Positions 25,935-36,661 of a stretch of 64,000 nt of DNA are shown here, piece after piece; the first letter of the stretch is position 1; each line of letters starts with the position of its first letter. The translations under genes and the position numbers were made by a program. Source of the DNA: Streptomyces sp. A012304 (GTDB taxonomy: Bacteria; Actinomycetota; Actinomycetes; Streptomycetales; Streptomycetaceae); contig NZ_BQUN01000188.1 in NCBI RefSeq assembly GCF_026008495.1, forward strand, positions 249,676-313,675, written 5' to 3'. The notes beneath the pieces are model-generated. The model made no database searches and was not told the origin of the DNA. It saw nothing but the letters and a program-made list of their open reading frames with translations.

Positions 25935-26963
25935 TCAGCGCTTGGTCTTCGGGTCGAGCGCGTCGCGTACCGAGTCACCGAGCAGGTTGAACGCCAGTAC
26001 GAAGATCACCATGGCCAGACCCGGGAAGAGCAGGAAGGTGATGTCGTCCTGGTAGAACTTGGCGGCGTACCCGATCATGGCGCCCCAGTCGGGGGTCGGG
26101 TCCTGGAGGCCGACGCCGAGGTAGGCCAGACCCGCTTCCGTGGTGACCATCAGCGGGAGGTTGAGGGTCGCCTGGATGAGGATCGGGGTCCACAGGTTCG
26201 GCAGCAGCTCCTTGAAGATGATGCGTGCCGGGGAGGCGCCGGTGACCTTGGCGGCCTCGACGAACTCCCGCTCGCGCAGGGCCAGCACCTGGCCGCGCAG
26301 CAGACGGGCGATGGAGGCCCAGCCGAAGGCGGTGAGCAGGCCGATCATGCAGCTGACCGTCAGCCAGACCGGGGTGTTCTCCTCGGGGGAGACGAACAGC
26401 GCGAGCACCACCGGGGTGAAGGCCACGAAGAACAGCTGGGACGGGAAGGCCAGCAGGATGTCGATCGCCCGGCCCAACAACCAGTCCGTCTTGCCGCCGA
26501 CGTAGCCGGCGGTCACGCCGATCACGACGCCGATGATGACGACGAGGGCGGTGATGCCGGTGGCGATCAGCAGCGAGTTGCGCATCGCGTACAGCAGGAA
26601 GGTGAAGACGTCGCGGCCGAGCTGCGGGTCGATGCCGAACCAGAACTCACCGCTGATGCCGCCGTTGGGCCCCACCGGGAAGCCGTTGTCGCCGAGCAGG
26701 CCGGGCGTGTTGATGCCGTACGTCGTGTACGGGTCCTTGCCGTACAGCTTCGCGATCAGCGGCGCGCACAGCGCGACCACGAAGAAGAAGATCACGACGT
26801 ACGCGGATATGACGCCCGTGCGGTCGCGTTTGAACCGGCGCCAGGCGAGCTGCCCGGGAGACCGGCTCTCGTTGGCCTTCGGGGCGTCAGAAGTGGTCGA
26901 CTTCTCGACGCTCTCGTCGGTCACCTCAAGCGGGGCAGCCGCTGATGGAGTTGGGGGGGTCAT
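25935..26963 (-). CDS. bldKA: peptide ABC transporter permease (OppC/DppC type; bldKA position)
   Basis: A 342-residue permease. A 40-residue Ser/Glu-rich cytoplasmic head precedes LAWRRFKRDRTGVISAYVV, the first of six helices. The large periplasmic loop (residues about 75-115), the EAA loop (EFVEAAKVTGASPARIIFKE) and the C-terminus LLGDSVRDALDPKTKR are DppC hallmarks. It is the first gene of the minus-strand operon, with ggagcacc just before the ATG. The first-gene position of a permease before the binding protein is what matches bldK. Confidence 0.92.
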   Translation of the reverse strand: MTPPTPSAAAPLEVTDESVEKSTTSDAPKANESRSPGQLAWRRFKRDRTGVISAYVVIFFFVVALCAPLIAKLYGKDPYTTYGINTPGLLGDNGFPVGPNGGISGEFWFGIDPQLGRDVFTFLLYAMRNSLLIATGITALVVIIGVVIGVTAGYVGGKTDWLLGRAIDILLAFPSQLFFVAFTPVVLALFVSPEENTPVWLTVSCMIGLLTAFGWASIARLLRGQVLALREREFVEAAKVTGASPARIIFKELLPNLWTPILIQATLNLPLMVTTEAGLAYLGVGLQDPTPDWGAMIGYAAKFYQDDITFLLFPGLAMVIFVLAFNLLGDSVRDALDPKTKR

Positions 26964-27504
26964 GGTGCTCCTGGCCCAAGGGAGGGTCTGATGACTCCGC
27001 AGGGCACTCCCCTACGGGCTACGCGGGACTTTTTCAACGCAATTCGTTCAGGGTCAATAAATTCTGGTCCGCCTTGGTCTTCTCTTTGCCTTCTTTACCT
27101 TTTCTTGACCGTTCCGTAGCTACGCGTGTAGCGCGCCGTAATCGTTCCGTGTCTGACATCGGGCCAATCGGGCGAAACGGGCAACGAGTTCGATATCCGG
27201 ATACCTCAATGTCGAAATGCGTACATCCTGGGGTCGCATTCCAACGGTTCGGCATCGGATGCCGGTGATCCGTTGCATCCCGCATCGAAGATCCATTGTG
27301 ACCTGTGCGGAAGATCCTTTTCGACCCCCCAGCAGGAAGTTGCAACCCGGCTGTCATGACTTCTTCCTGTCCCTCCAATGGCCTCCGGAAGGGTGCGGCG
27401 CGTGTGCGAGATGCCCCTTATGCCCGGATATTGTCCGGTAACGGGTCGTTGGATCCGCCGGCCGGCACAGCGCTCGGGTAAAGCGCGAGTAAGAGGAGGC
27501 AGTG
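26964..27504. promoter_or_regulatory. 541-base divergent control region between two peptide transporter operons
   Basis: No gene is supported here. From about 27025 to 27370 the DNA is far richer in A/T than anything else in the window (for example tttttcaacgcaattcg, caataaattctgg, ttctttacc), typical of a Streptomyces regulatory region. It must contain both outward promoters. The right end has a strong ribosome site, agaggagg (27492-27499), for the plus operon. A 114-codon minus-strand frame across it has no family features. Confidence 0.7.
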
Positions 27505-29133
27505 ATGCGTGGAGCCACGCATGCCAGGTGGGCCGCGTGCGCGGCGGCGGCAGCGCTCGCGGCGACGGCCTGCGGGGGCGGGAGCGACAGCGGCGGGGAC
27601 ACCGGCGCGGTGCTCAGCTCCTCCTGGGGAGACCCGCCGAACCCGCTGGAACCCGCCAACACCAACGAGGTGCAGGGCGGCAAGGTCCTCGACATGATCT
27701 TCCGGAACCTCAAGTGCTACGACCCGGAGACCGGCGCGGCCGAGGACATGCTCGCCGAGAAGATCGAGACCACGGACTCGCGGAACTTCACCATCACCGT
27801 CAAGGACGGCTGGACCTTCAGCAACGGCGAGAAGGTGACGGCCCGGTCCTTCGTCGACGCCTGGAACTACGGCGCGAGCCTCAGGAACAACCAGCGCAAC
27901 GCGTACTTCTTCGAGTACATCGAGGGGTACAACAAGACCCACCCCGCCGACGGCGGCGCCCAGAGCGCCGACACCCTCTCCGGCCTGAAGGTGGTCGACG
28001 AGCGGACCTTCACGGTCCGGCTCAAGCAGAAGTTCTCCACCTTCCCCGACACCCTCGGCTACCCCGCGTACGCCCCGCTGCCCCGGGCCTTCTTCACCGA
28101 CCACGCCGGCTGGCTGAGGAAACCGGTCGGAAACGGTCCCTACATGATCGAGTCCTATGCCAGGGGTGCCCAGATGGAGCTGCGGAAGTGGGAGGACTAC
28201 CCCGGCCCGGACAAGGCGCGCAACGGCGGGGTGACCCTGAAGGTCTACACCGACAACAACACCGCCTACACCGACCTGATGGCCGGCAACCTCGACCTGG
28301 TCGACGACGTGCCCGCCGCACAGTTGAAGAACGTCCGGAACGACCTGGGCGACCGCTACCTCAACACCCCCGCCGGCATCATCCAGACCCTCGCCTTCCC
28401 CTACTACGACAAGAACTGGAACAGGAGCGGCTCGGACAAGGTCCGCACGGGCCTGTCCCGCGCGATCGACCGCGCGCAGATCACCAGGACCATCTTCCAG
28501 AACACCCGCACCCCCGCCACCGACTGGACCTCCCCGGTCCTCGGCGTGAAGGGCGGCAACAAGGCGGGCCTGTGCGGCGAGGCCTGCGACTACGACCCCG
28601 TGGCGGCGAAGAGGCTCATCCAGGAGGGCGGCGGCCTCCCCGGCGGCCAGGTCAAGATCACCTACAACGCGGACACCGGCTCCCACGGGCAGTGGGTCGA
28701 CGCCGTCTGCCACTCCATCAACAACGCCCTCGGCGACGACAAGGCCTGCGTCGGCAACCCCGTCGGCACCTTCGCCGACTACCGCAACCGGATCACCGGC
28801 AGAAAGATGACGGGCCCCTTCCGCGCCGGCTGGCAGATGGACTACCCCCTCATCCAGAACTTCCTCCAGCCGCTCTACTACACCGACGCCTCCTCCAACG
28901 ACGGCAAGTGGTCCAACGGGGAGTTCGACAGGCTCGTCGACGAGGCCAACGCCGAGACCGACCCCGCCACGGCCGTACGGAAGTTCCAGCAGGCCGAGGA
29001 GGTCCTGCGGGACACCATGGCCGCCATCCCCCTCTGGTACCAGAACGGCAGCGCCGGCTACTCGCCGCGCCTGTCGAACGTCCGGCTCAACCCGTTCTCC
29101 GTCCCGGTCTACGACGAGATCAAGGTCGGCTGA
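27505..29133 (+). CDS. peptide-binding lipoprotein of the second Opp/Dpp cassette
   Basis: A 542-residue SBP_bac_5 protein with a short signal peptide ending ATAC (Cys about residue 25), so a lipoprotein. Core signatures: WGDPPNPLEPANTNE, FRNLKCYDPETG, ARSFVDAWNYG, GNGPYMIESY, YTDNNTAYTDLMAGNLD, and AIDRAQITRTIF. This NPLxPANTNE subfamily is common in Streptomyces and distinct from the Tat-type binding protein next door, so the two transporters probably take different peptides. ATG at 27505 is preferred over GTG 27502 because agaggagg ends 5 bases before it. Confidence 0.92.
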   Translation: MRGATHARWAACAAAAALAATACGGGSDSGGDTGAVLSSSWGDPPNPLEPANTNEVQGGKVLDMIFRNLKCYDPETGAAEDMLAEKIETTDSRNFTITVKDGWTFSNGEKVTARSFVDAWNYGASLRNNQRNAYFFEYIEGYNKTHPADGGAQSADTLSGLKVVDERTFTVRLKQKFSTFPDTLGYPAYAPLPRAFFTDHAGWLRKPVGNGPYMIESYARGAQMELRKWEDYPGPDKARNGGVTLKVYTDNNTAYTDLMAGNLDLVDDVPAAQLKNVRNDLGDRYLNTPAGIIQTLAFPYYDKNWNRSGSDKVRTGLSRAIDRAQITRTIFQNTRTPATDWTSPVLGVKGGNKAGLCGEACDYDPVAAKRLIQEGGGLPGGQVKITYNADTGSHGQWVDAVCHSINNALGDDKACVGNPVGTFADYRNRITGRKMTGPFRAGWQMDYPLIQNFLQPLYYTDASSNDGKWSNGEFDRLVDEANAETDPATAVRKFQQAEEVLRDTMAAIPLWYQNGSAGYSPRLSNVRLNPFSVPVYDEIKVG

Positions 29134-29139
29134 CCCGCC

Positions 29140-30063
29140 ATGGGGCGGTACGTGATCCGGCGCCTGCTCCAGATGGTCCCGGTGTTCGTCGGCGCCACGC
29201 TGCTGATCTTCCTGATGGTGAACGTGATGGGCGACCCCGTCGCGGGGCTGTGCGGCGACCGGGAGTGCGATCCGGCCACCGCCGCCCGGCTCAGGCAGGA
29301 GTTCGGCCTGGAGCAGCCGGTCTGGCAGCAGTACCTGACCTACATGGGCAACGTCCTCACCGGCGACTTCGGGACGGCGTTCAACGGCCGGCCGGTCACC
29401 GAGCTGATGTCGACGGCGTTCCCCGTCACCATCCGGCTGACGATCGTCGCGATCCTCTTCGAGATCGTCATCGGCGTCACCCTGGGCGTCGTCACGGGCA
29501 TGCGCCGGGGCCGGCCCGTCGACACCGGCGTCCTCCTCGCCACCCTCGTGGTGATCTCCGTCCCCACCTTCGTCACCGGCCTGCTGCTCCAGCTGCTGCT
29601 GGGGGTCGAGTGGGGGTGGATCAAGCCGTCGGTCTCCTCGGCGGCCGGCTTCGACGAGCTGATCGTGCCCGGCCTGGTGCTCGCGTCCGTCTCCCTCGCC
29701 TACGTCACCCGCCTGACCCGCACCTCGATCGCCGAGAACAAGCGCTCCGACTACGTGCGCACCGCGATCGCCAAGGGCCTGCCCAGGCGCCGGGTCGTCA
29801 CCCGGCACCTGCTGCGCAACTCCCTGATCCCCGTCGTCACCTTCATCGGCACCGACATCGGCGCCCTGATGGGCGGCGCGATCGTGACCGAGCGGATCTT
29901 CAACATCCACGGCGTGGGCTTCCAGCTCTACCAGGGGATCCTGCGCCAGAACACCCAGACCGTCGTCGGCTTCGTGACCGTCCTCGTCCTGGTCTTCCTG
30001 GTGGCCAACCTGCTCGTCGACCTCCTGTACGCCGTACTCGACCCGAGGATCCGCTATGCCTGA
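29140..30063 (+). CDS. peptide ABC transporter permease (OppB/DppB type)
   Basis: A 307-residue six-helix permease: MGRYVIRRLLQMVPVFVGA start, FGLEQPVWQQYLTYMGNVL in the periplasmic region, EAA loop DYVRTAIAKGLPRRRVV, and C-terminus VDLLYAVLDPRIRYA. The loop CGDRECDP carries a Cys pair, as in the other cassette. It begins 6 bases after the binding-protein stop and its end overlaps the next gene by 8 bases. Confidence 0.93.
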   Translation: MGRYVIRRLLQMVPVFVGATLLIFLMVNVMGDPVAGLCGDRECDPATAARLRQEFGLEQPVWQQYLTYMGNVLTGDFGTAFNGRPVTELMSTAFPVTIRLTIVAILFEIVIGVTLGVVTGMRRGRPVDTGVLLATLVVISVPTFVTGLLLQLLLGVEWGWIKPSVSSAAGFDELIVPGLVLASVSLAYVTRLTRTSIAENKRSDYVRTAIAKGLPRRRVVTRHLLRNSLIPVVTFIGTDIGALMGGAIVTERIFNIHGVGFQLYQGILRQNTQTVVGFVTVLVLVFLVANLLVDLLYAVLDPRIRYA

Positions 30064-31042
30064 ACCGCAGGAACCGGAGGGGGCCGTCGCCGCGACCGGC
30101 ATGGGCGGCGCGATGGACCTCGCCACGAGCGAGGCGACGACGCTGGAGCAGGATCCCGACGGCCCCGACGCCCCCGACGGACCCGACCCGGCCGGCAGGC
30201 CCCGCTCCCTGTGGTCGGACGCCTGGCGCGACCTGCGCCGCAACCCGGTCTTCCTGGTCTCCGGGCTGGTCATCCTCTTCCTGGTCGTCATCTCCCTGTG
30301 GCCCTCGCTGCTCGCCTCCGGCTCCCCCCTCGCGTGCGACCTCGCCAAGGCCCAGGAAGGCTCCCAGCCCGGCCACCCCTTCGGCTACGACGGCCAGGGC
30401 TGCGACGTCTACACCCGCACCGTCCACGGCGCCCGTACGTCCGTCACGGTCGGCTTCCTGGCCACGCTCGGGGTGGCGGTCCTCGGCTCGGTCCTGGGCG
30501 GGCTCGCCGGCTTCTTCGGCGGGGCGTGGGACGCGATCCTGTCCCGGACCACCGACGTCTTCTTCGCGATCCCGGTCGTCCTCGGCGGCCTGGTCCTCCT
30601 CTCCGTGGTGACCGGCGACACGCTCTGGCCGGTCATCGGGTTCATGGTGCTGCTCGGCTGGCCGCAGATCTCCCGCATCGCCCGCGGCGCCGTCGTCACC
30701 GCCCGGCAGAACGACTACGTACAGGCCGCCCGCGCCCTCGGCGCCTCCCACACCCGCATCCTGCTGCGGCACATCGCGCCCAACGCCGTCGCCCCCGTGA
30801 TCGTCGTGGCGACCATCGCGCTCGGCACGTACATCGCCCTGGAGGCGACGCTGTCCTACCTCGGCGTCGGTCTGAAGCCCCCGACCGTCTCCTGGGGCAT
30901 CGACATCTCCGCCGCCTCCCCCTACATCCGCAACGCCCCCCACGCCCTGCTGTGGCCCTCCGGCGCCCTCGCCCTCACGGTCCTGGCCTTCATCATGCTC
31001 GGCGACGCCGTACGCGACGCCCTCGATCCGAAGCTGAGGTGA
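30056..31042 (+). CDS. peptide ABC transporter permease (OppC/DppC type)
   Basis: A 328-residue permease with a 50-residue acidic, Asp/Pro-rich cytoplasmic head, then SLWSDAWRDLRRNPVFLVSG and about six helices. The EAA loop NDYVQAARALGASHTRILLRH and C-terminus MLGDAVRDALDPKLR match DppC. It forms the translocation pore with the preceding permease. Confidence 0.93.
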   Translation: MPEPQEPEGAVAATGMGGAMDLATSEATTLEQDPDGPDAPDGPDPAGRPRSLWSDAWRDLRRNPVFLVSGLVILFLVVISLWPSLLASGSPLACDLAKAQEGSQPGHPFGYDGQGCDVYTRTVHGARTSVTVGFLATLGVAVLGSVLGGLAGFFGGAWDAILSRTTDVFFAIPVVLGGLVLLSVVTGDTLWPVIGFMVLLGWPQISRIARGAVVTARQNDYVQAARALGASHTRILLRHIAPNAVAPVIVVATIALGTYIALEATLSYLGVGLKPPTVSWGIDISAASPYIRNAPHALLWPSGALALTVLAFIMLGDAVRDALDPKLR

Positions 31043-31049
31043 GGTGTCG

Positions 31050-32016
<967 letters not shown>

Positions 32017-32033
<17 letters not shown>

Positions 32034-33087
32034 ACCGATCCTGGAGGTCAGCGGCCTCGTCAAGCACTACCCGCTCACCCGGGGCGTCCTCTTCAGGAAG
32101 CAGACCGGCGCGGTGAAGGCCGTCGACGGCGTCGACCTCACGCTCGGCCGGGGCGAAACCCTCGGTGTCGTCGGGGAGTCCGGCTGCGGCAAGTCCACCG
32201 TCGCCAGGATGCTGGTCGGCCTGGAGCGGCCGACGGCCGGACGGATCCGCTACCGGGGCGAGGACATCACCCGCCTGTCCGGCAAGGCGCTCAAGACCGT
32301 CCGCCGCAACATCCAGATGGTGTTCCAGGACCCGTACACCTCGCTCAACCCCCGGATGACGGTCGGCGACATCATCGGGGAGCCGTACGAGATCCACCCG
32401 GAGGCCGCCCCCAAGGGCGACCGGCGCCGCCGGGTGCGGGAGCTGCTGGACGTCGTCGGCCTCAACCCCGAGTACGTCAACCGCTATCCGCACCAGTTCT
32501 CCGGCGGCCAGCGCCAGCGCATCGGCATCGCGCGCGGCCTGGCGCTGCGCCCCGAGGTGATCGTCGCCGACGAGCCGGTGTCCGCCCTGGACGTCTCGGT
32601 GCAGGCCCAGGTGATCAACCTCCTGGACCGCCTTCAGAGCGAGTTCGAGCTGTCGTACCTGTTCATCGCGCACGACCTGTCGATCGTGCGGCACATCTCG
32701 GACCGGGTCGGGGTGATGTACCTCGGACGGATCGTGGAGACCGGCACCGACACCGAGATCTACGACCACCCCACGCACCCCTACACCCAGGCGCTGCTGT
32801 CGGCGGTGCCCGTCCCCGATCCCGAGGCCCGTGGGCACCGGGAGCGGATCATCCTCTCCGGCGACGTGCCCTCCCCGGCGAACGTCCCCTCCGGCTGCCG
32901 CTTCCGCACCCGCTGCTGGAAGGCCCGCGAGCGCTGCGCGCTGGAGGCGCCGGCCCTCGCCGTCCCCGCGGAGCTCCGCCCCCTCGGCGGCCCCGCGGCA
33001 CACCGCTCCGCCTGCCATTTCGCGGAGGAGATGCACGTCGTCCCGGCCGAGGAGGTCCGGGTGGATCACGCCGACGGCGGCACATAG
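32017..33087 (+). CDS. peptide ABC transporter ATP-binding protein (OppF/DppF type)
   Basis: A 356-residue ATPase completing the second cassette: Walker A GESGCGKST, MVFQDPYTSLNP, signature FSGGQRQRIGIARGL, Walker B VIVADEPVSALD, H-loop FIAHDLSIV, and Opp C-terminus CRFRTRCWKARERC. ATG with tggaggg 7 bases upstream, inside the end of the previous gene. A shared terminator follows. Confidence 0.93.
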
Positions 33088-33194
33088 CGGTACATTTGTG
33101 CGACAACCGCGTTAACACGCAGGCAACTTGGCCGACCCGATTCCGATATACGGACGCGTCAGGCTGAACAGCGTACGGCCGTGCGGGTGCCGTA

Positions 33195-33230
33195 AACGGA
33201 CCGGGGTGCGCCATGTCACCCCGGTCCGTT
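33195..33230. terminator. bidirectional terminator between Opp operon and S9 peptidase
   Basis: aacggaccggggtg (33195-33208) pairs perfectly with caccccggtccgtt (33217-33230): a 14-base stem and 8-base loop ending in tt on one side and starting aa on the other, between convergent stops at 33087 and 33240. Confidence 0.9.
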
Positions 33231-33239
33231 GCCGTCCCG

Positions 33240-35357
33240 CTACGCCAGGCCCAGCGAACGCTTCAGGAAGTCCACCTGAAGCAGCAGCAGGTTCTCCGCG
33301 ACCTGCTCCTGCGGGGTCATGTGCGTGACGCCGGACAGCGGCAGCACCTCGTGCGGGCGGCCGGCGGACAGCAGGGCCGAGGACAGCCGCAGTGCGTGGG
33401 CGACGACCACGTTGTCGTCGGCCAGACCGTGCACGATCATCAGCGGACGGTGCGGCTCGGCGGGGGAGGAGAGCCCCTCGTCCGTGACGAGCGAGTTCCT
33501 CGCGTACGTCGCCGCGGCCGTCCTCGGATCACCGAGGTAGCGCTCGGTGTAGTGGGTGTCGTAGAGCCGCCAGTCGGTCACCGGGGCGCCCGCGATGCCC
33601 GCGTGGAAGACGTCCGGGCGGCGCAGCACCGCCAGGGCGGCCAGATAGCCGCCGAAGGACCAGCCGCGGATCGCCACCCGGGACAGGTCCAGGGGGTGGG
33701 TTCGCGCCAGATCCTGGAGCGCCTCGATCTGGTCGTCGAGCGCGACGGTGAAGTCCTGGTGGACCGCCTTCTCCCAGGCCGGCGAGCGGCCCGGCGTGCC
33801 CCGGCCGTCCGCGACGACCACCGCGAAGCCCTGGTCGGCGAACCACTGCGAGGTCAGATGGGCGTTGTGCGCGGCGAGCACCCGGGGCCCGTGCGGACCG
33901 CCGTAGGGGTCGAGGAGAACCGGGAGCGAGGTGTCACCGGGGTAGTCCGTAGGCATAAGCACGGCGCACGGGATACGCCGTGCGCCCCCCTGAGTGAACA
34001 GCACGCGGGGGGACAGACCGGGATCTTCCGCGTACGACCGGACAGTCGCCGTCGGCTTCCCCTCCCGCAGCACCCGCGCCTGGCTCCCCGGCCGGTCCGG
34101 CACCGCCGACACCAGCACGGTCACGCCCCCGGCGCGCACCGCCGAGTGCACCCCCGGTTCCCCCGAAAGTCGTTCGACGCCCAGCTCGTTGACCCGGTAG
34201 ACATGCACCTCGCCGGTCTCCGGCCGCTCCGCCTCCAGCCCGGCCGACGCCGAGACCAGCACGTCGTCGGCCGTGACGTCCAGCACCGCCCGCACCTGTA
34301 GCTGCGCTCCCGTCAGTGGCCGTTCGCCGACCGCGAGCACCCGGGCCCCGCCCTCGTCGGCGATCCGCACCAGCTGTCCGGAGGGGCTCCAGCACGGCAC
34401 CCCAGGGAAAAGATCCAGCCAAATCAGATCTTCGTCGGCGTGCACCATCCGGGTGACCCCGGAGTCGGGGTCCACGGCCAGAAACAGCTGGCTGCGCTGA
34501 TCGCGCGCCTGTACGAGCAGCAGCGGCGCACCCGCCGCTGACCAGTGCACTCGCGCCAGATACGGATAACGCGCCCGGTCCCAGGCGACCTCCGTGCGCA
34601 CCCCGTCCAGGCCGAGAAGGAACAGCCGCACCTCCGCGTTGGCCGTCCCGGCAGCCGGATACGGCACGTGTTGTGGGTCACGTTTCGGCTGCGCCGGATC
34701 GGAGATCCACCACCGCTCCACCGGCGTGTCGTCCACCCGCGCCACCAGCAGCTGGTCCGACTCCGGAGCCCACCAGAACCCCCGCGAACGCCCCATTTCC
34801 TCGGCCGCGATGAACTCGGCCAATCCATAGGAAACCGACGCGGACTCCGGCTCGGCCAGCGCCCGGTCGCCCCCTCCCTCGGCCTCCACGACCCGCAGCG
34901 CGCCCCGTGCGACATACGCCACGAGCCGTCCGTCGGGCGACGGACGGGGGTCGATCACCGGCCCGGGCACGGACAGTTCACGTGCCGTACCGGCTCGCAG
35001 CTCTGCCGTGAAAAGCCGCCCTGACAAGGCGAAAGACGCCAACTCGACCGCCTCGTCGGTGGCGTAGCCGACGATGCCGGCCCCGCCCTCCCGACTGCGT
35101 TCGCGGCGCGCTCGCTCCTCGGGCGAGAGGTCCTCCGAGGCGCCGCCGAGGAGCGCGCCCGGGTCGGCGGCCAGGCGCTCGGCGCCGTCCACCGGGTCGA
35201 GGACCCACAGCGCGTTCGCCCGGTCCGTGCCGGAGGAGGAGCGCAGGAACACGACACGGGAGCCGTCGGGCGCCACCGTGAACGAACGCGGCGCGCCGAG
35301 CGTGAACCGCTGCGTGCGTGCCTGCCTGCGGGGGAAGGAGTCGGACTCGGTCGTCAT
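33240..35357 (-). CDS. S9 family serine peptidase (prolyl oligopeptidase/DPP-IV-like)
   Basis: A 705-residue peptidase. The N-terminal two thirds form a beta-propeller (TLGAPRSFTVAPDGSRVVFLR, YVARGALRVVEAEG, WWAPESDQLLVARVDD). The C-terminal alpha/beta hydrolase has the nucleophile in GWSFGGY, the Asp in GLADDNVV and the His in GVTHM. GRSRGFWW plus FIAAEEMGR corresponds to the DPP-IV double-Glu motif that binds the free N-terminus, so a dipeptidyl peptidase is likely. No signal peptide, so it is cytoplasmic and could degrade peptides imported by the adjacent transporters. ATG at 35357 chosen; the open frame reaches 35540 with no family sequence. Confidence 0.92.
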   Translation of the reverse strand: MTTESDSFPRRQARTQRFTLGAPRSFTVAPDGSRVVFLRSSSGTDRANALWVLDPVDGAERLAADPGALLGGASEDLSPEERARRERSREGGAGIVGYATDEAVELASFALSGRLFTAELRAGTARELSVPGPVIDPRPSPDGRLVAYVARGALRVVEAEGGGDRALAEPESASVSYGLAEFIAAEEMGRSRGFWWAPESDQLLVARVDDTPVERWWISDPAQPKRDPQHVPYPAAGTANAEVRLFLLGLDGVRTEVAWDRARYPYLARVHWSAAGAPLLLVQARDQRSQLFLAVDPDSGVTRMVHADEDLIWLDLFPGVPCWSPSGQLVRIADEGGARVLAVGERPLTGAQLQVRAVLDVTADDVLVSASAGLEAERPETGEVHVYRVNELGVERLSGEPGVHSAVRAGGVTVLVSAVPDRPGSQARVLREGKPTATVRSYAEDPGLSPRVLFTQGGARRIPCAVLMPTDYPGDTSLPVLLDPYGGPHGPRVLAAHNAHLTSQWFADQGFAVVVADGRGTPGRSPAWEKAVHQDFTVALDDQIEALQDLARTHPLDLSRVAIRGWSFGGYLAALAVLRRPDVFHAGIAGAPVTDWRLYDTHYTERYLGDPRTAAATYARNSLVTDEGLSSPAEPHRPLMIVHGLADDNVVVAHALRLSSALLSAGRPHEVLPLSGVTHMTPQEQVAENLLLLQVDFLKRSLGLA

Positions 35358-35533
35358 GCCCCGACCATATTGGCCATGCGCCCCCTTGTGCGGCTGTGCG
35401 CCGACAGATGCGCGCGCACTCATAGTTATGATCACTAGCGCTGTGTGGGTATGAACCTGCTGGCAGTTGTATGGATTTACAAGTTCCCTCGCTCTGTTTC
35501 CCCACGTACCCGGGTTCTTGGAGGTGAGCCGCC

Positions 35534-35728
35534 GTGGCACTCTCGATTTCGGCGGTGGTGCTGCTGGCGATCATCGTCTTCTTGCTGATCAAGAAGTCAG
35601 GACTGAAGGGTGGTCACGCGGTCGTCTGCATTCTGCTCGGCTTCTATCTCGCCTCCTCGACGATCGCGCCCACGATCAGCGACCTGACGACGAGCGTGGC
35701 GAGCATGATCGGCAGTATCAAGTTCTGA
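35534..35728 (+). CDS. 64-residue conserved small membrane protein
   Basis: GTG start with ttggaggtgag about 8 bases upstream, a strong ribosome site. Two hydrophobic segments: residues 1-18 (ISAVVLLAIIVFLLI) followed by KKSGLKGG, and residues 28-45 (AVVCILLGFYLASS), then a polar TISDLTTSVASMIGS tail. No known domain. Small size, clean signals and its own promoter region suggest it is real and expressed. The 176-base gap before it also holds the divergent promoter of the S9 peptidase. Confidence 0.8.
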   Translation: MALSISAVVLLAIIVFLLIKKSGLKGGHAVVCILLGFYLASSTIAPTISDLTTSVASMIGSIKF

Positions 35729-35794
35729 TCCGGTGCCCGACCCTGCGTCTGCCCCCGCGCGGGGGATGTAGTCCTGCCTCGTAGGGTTGGCCCC

Positions 35795-36661
35795 ATGACG
35801 GAACTGCCCGCTCGGCGTCTGCTCCTGGTGCACGCGCACCCGGACGACGAGTCGATCAACAACGGCGCGACCATGGCCAGGTACGCGGCCGAGGGTGCCC
35901 ATGTGGCCCTGGTCACCTGCACCCTCGGCGAGCGCGGCGAGGTCATCCCGCCGGAGCTGCGGCACCTCACCGGCGCCGCCCTGGGCGAGTACCGCCTGCG
36001 CGAGCTCACGGCCGCGATGGCGGACCTCGGCGTCACGGACGTCCGGCTGCTCGGCGGCGTCGGACGGCACACCGACTCCGGGATGATGGGCCTCCCCGAC
36101 AACGACGACCCCGACTGCTTCTGGCAGGCCGACGTCGACACCGCCGCCGCACCCCTCGTCGAGACGATCCTCGCGCTGCGCCCGCAGGTCCTCGTCACCT
36201 ACGACGACGACGGCGGCTACGGGCACCCCGACCACATCCAGGCCCACCGCGTCGCCATGCGCGCCGTGGAGCTCGCCGCGGACGCCGGCTGGAGCGTCCC
36301 CAAGGTGTACTGGAACCGCGTCCCGCGCTCCGTCGCCGAGGCCGCCTTCGCCCGGCTCCGGGAGGAGCTGCCCGGGCTGCCCTTCACCCGCGTCGCCGCC
36401 GTCACCGACGTGCCCGGCGTGGTCGACGACGAGCGGATCACCACCGAGATCGACGGCACCGCGCACGCCGCCGCCAAGGCCGCCGCGATGCGCGCCCACG
36501 CCACCCAGATCGAGGTCGCCCCCGACGGGCGGTCCTTCGCGCTCTCCAACGAACTCGCCCAGCCCCTGTTCACCACCGAGTACTACGAGCTGGTGCGCGG
36601 CGACCGCGCGCCGGGCGGGCGGGAGAGCGATCTGTTCGCCGGTGTGGAAGGAGTGGCGTGA
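35795..36661 (+). CDS. mshB: mycothiol biosynthesis deacetylase MshB
   Basis: A 288-residue LmbE/PIG-L-fold zinc deacetylase. HAHPDDE (residues 13-19) and GHPDHI (143-148) supply the zinc ligands and catalytic Asp. It removes acetate from GlcNAc-Ins to give GlcN-Ins, the second committed step of mycothiol synthesis, in the cytoplasm. YDDDGGYGHPDHIQAHR and the C-terminal FALSNELAQPLFTTEYYELV match MshB rather than mycothiol amidase. Its stop overlaps the next start by one base (TGATG). Confidence 0.93.
   Translation: MTELPARRLLLVHAHPDDESINNGATMARYAAEGAHVALVTCTLGERGEVIPPELRHLTGAALGEYRLRELTAAMADLGVTDVRLLGGVGRHTDSGMMGLPDNDDPDCFWQADVDTAAAPLVETILALRPQVLVTYDDDGGYGHPDHIQAHRVAMRAVELAADAGWSVPKVYWNRVPRSVAEAAFARLREELPGLPFTRVAAVTDVPGVVDDERITTEIDGTAHAAAKAAAMRAHATQIEVAPDGRSFALSNELAQPLFTTEYYELVRGDRAPGGRESDLFAGVEGVA

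Noticed and set aside
27034..27378. A 114-codon frame in the divergent peptide-transporter region
   Set aside because: AT-rich regulatory DNA, with no family features and no ribosome site.
27378..30611. A 1077-codon plus-strand frame overlapping the second peptide transporter
   Set aside because: It is out of frame with clear SBP and permease genes and is Arg/Pro shadow sequence.
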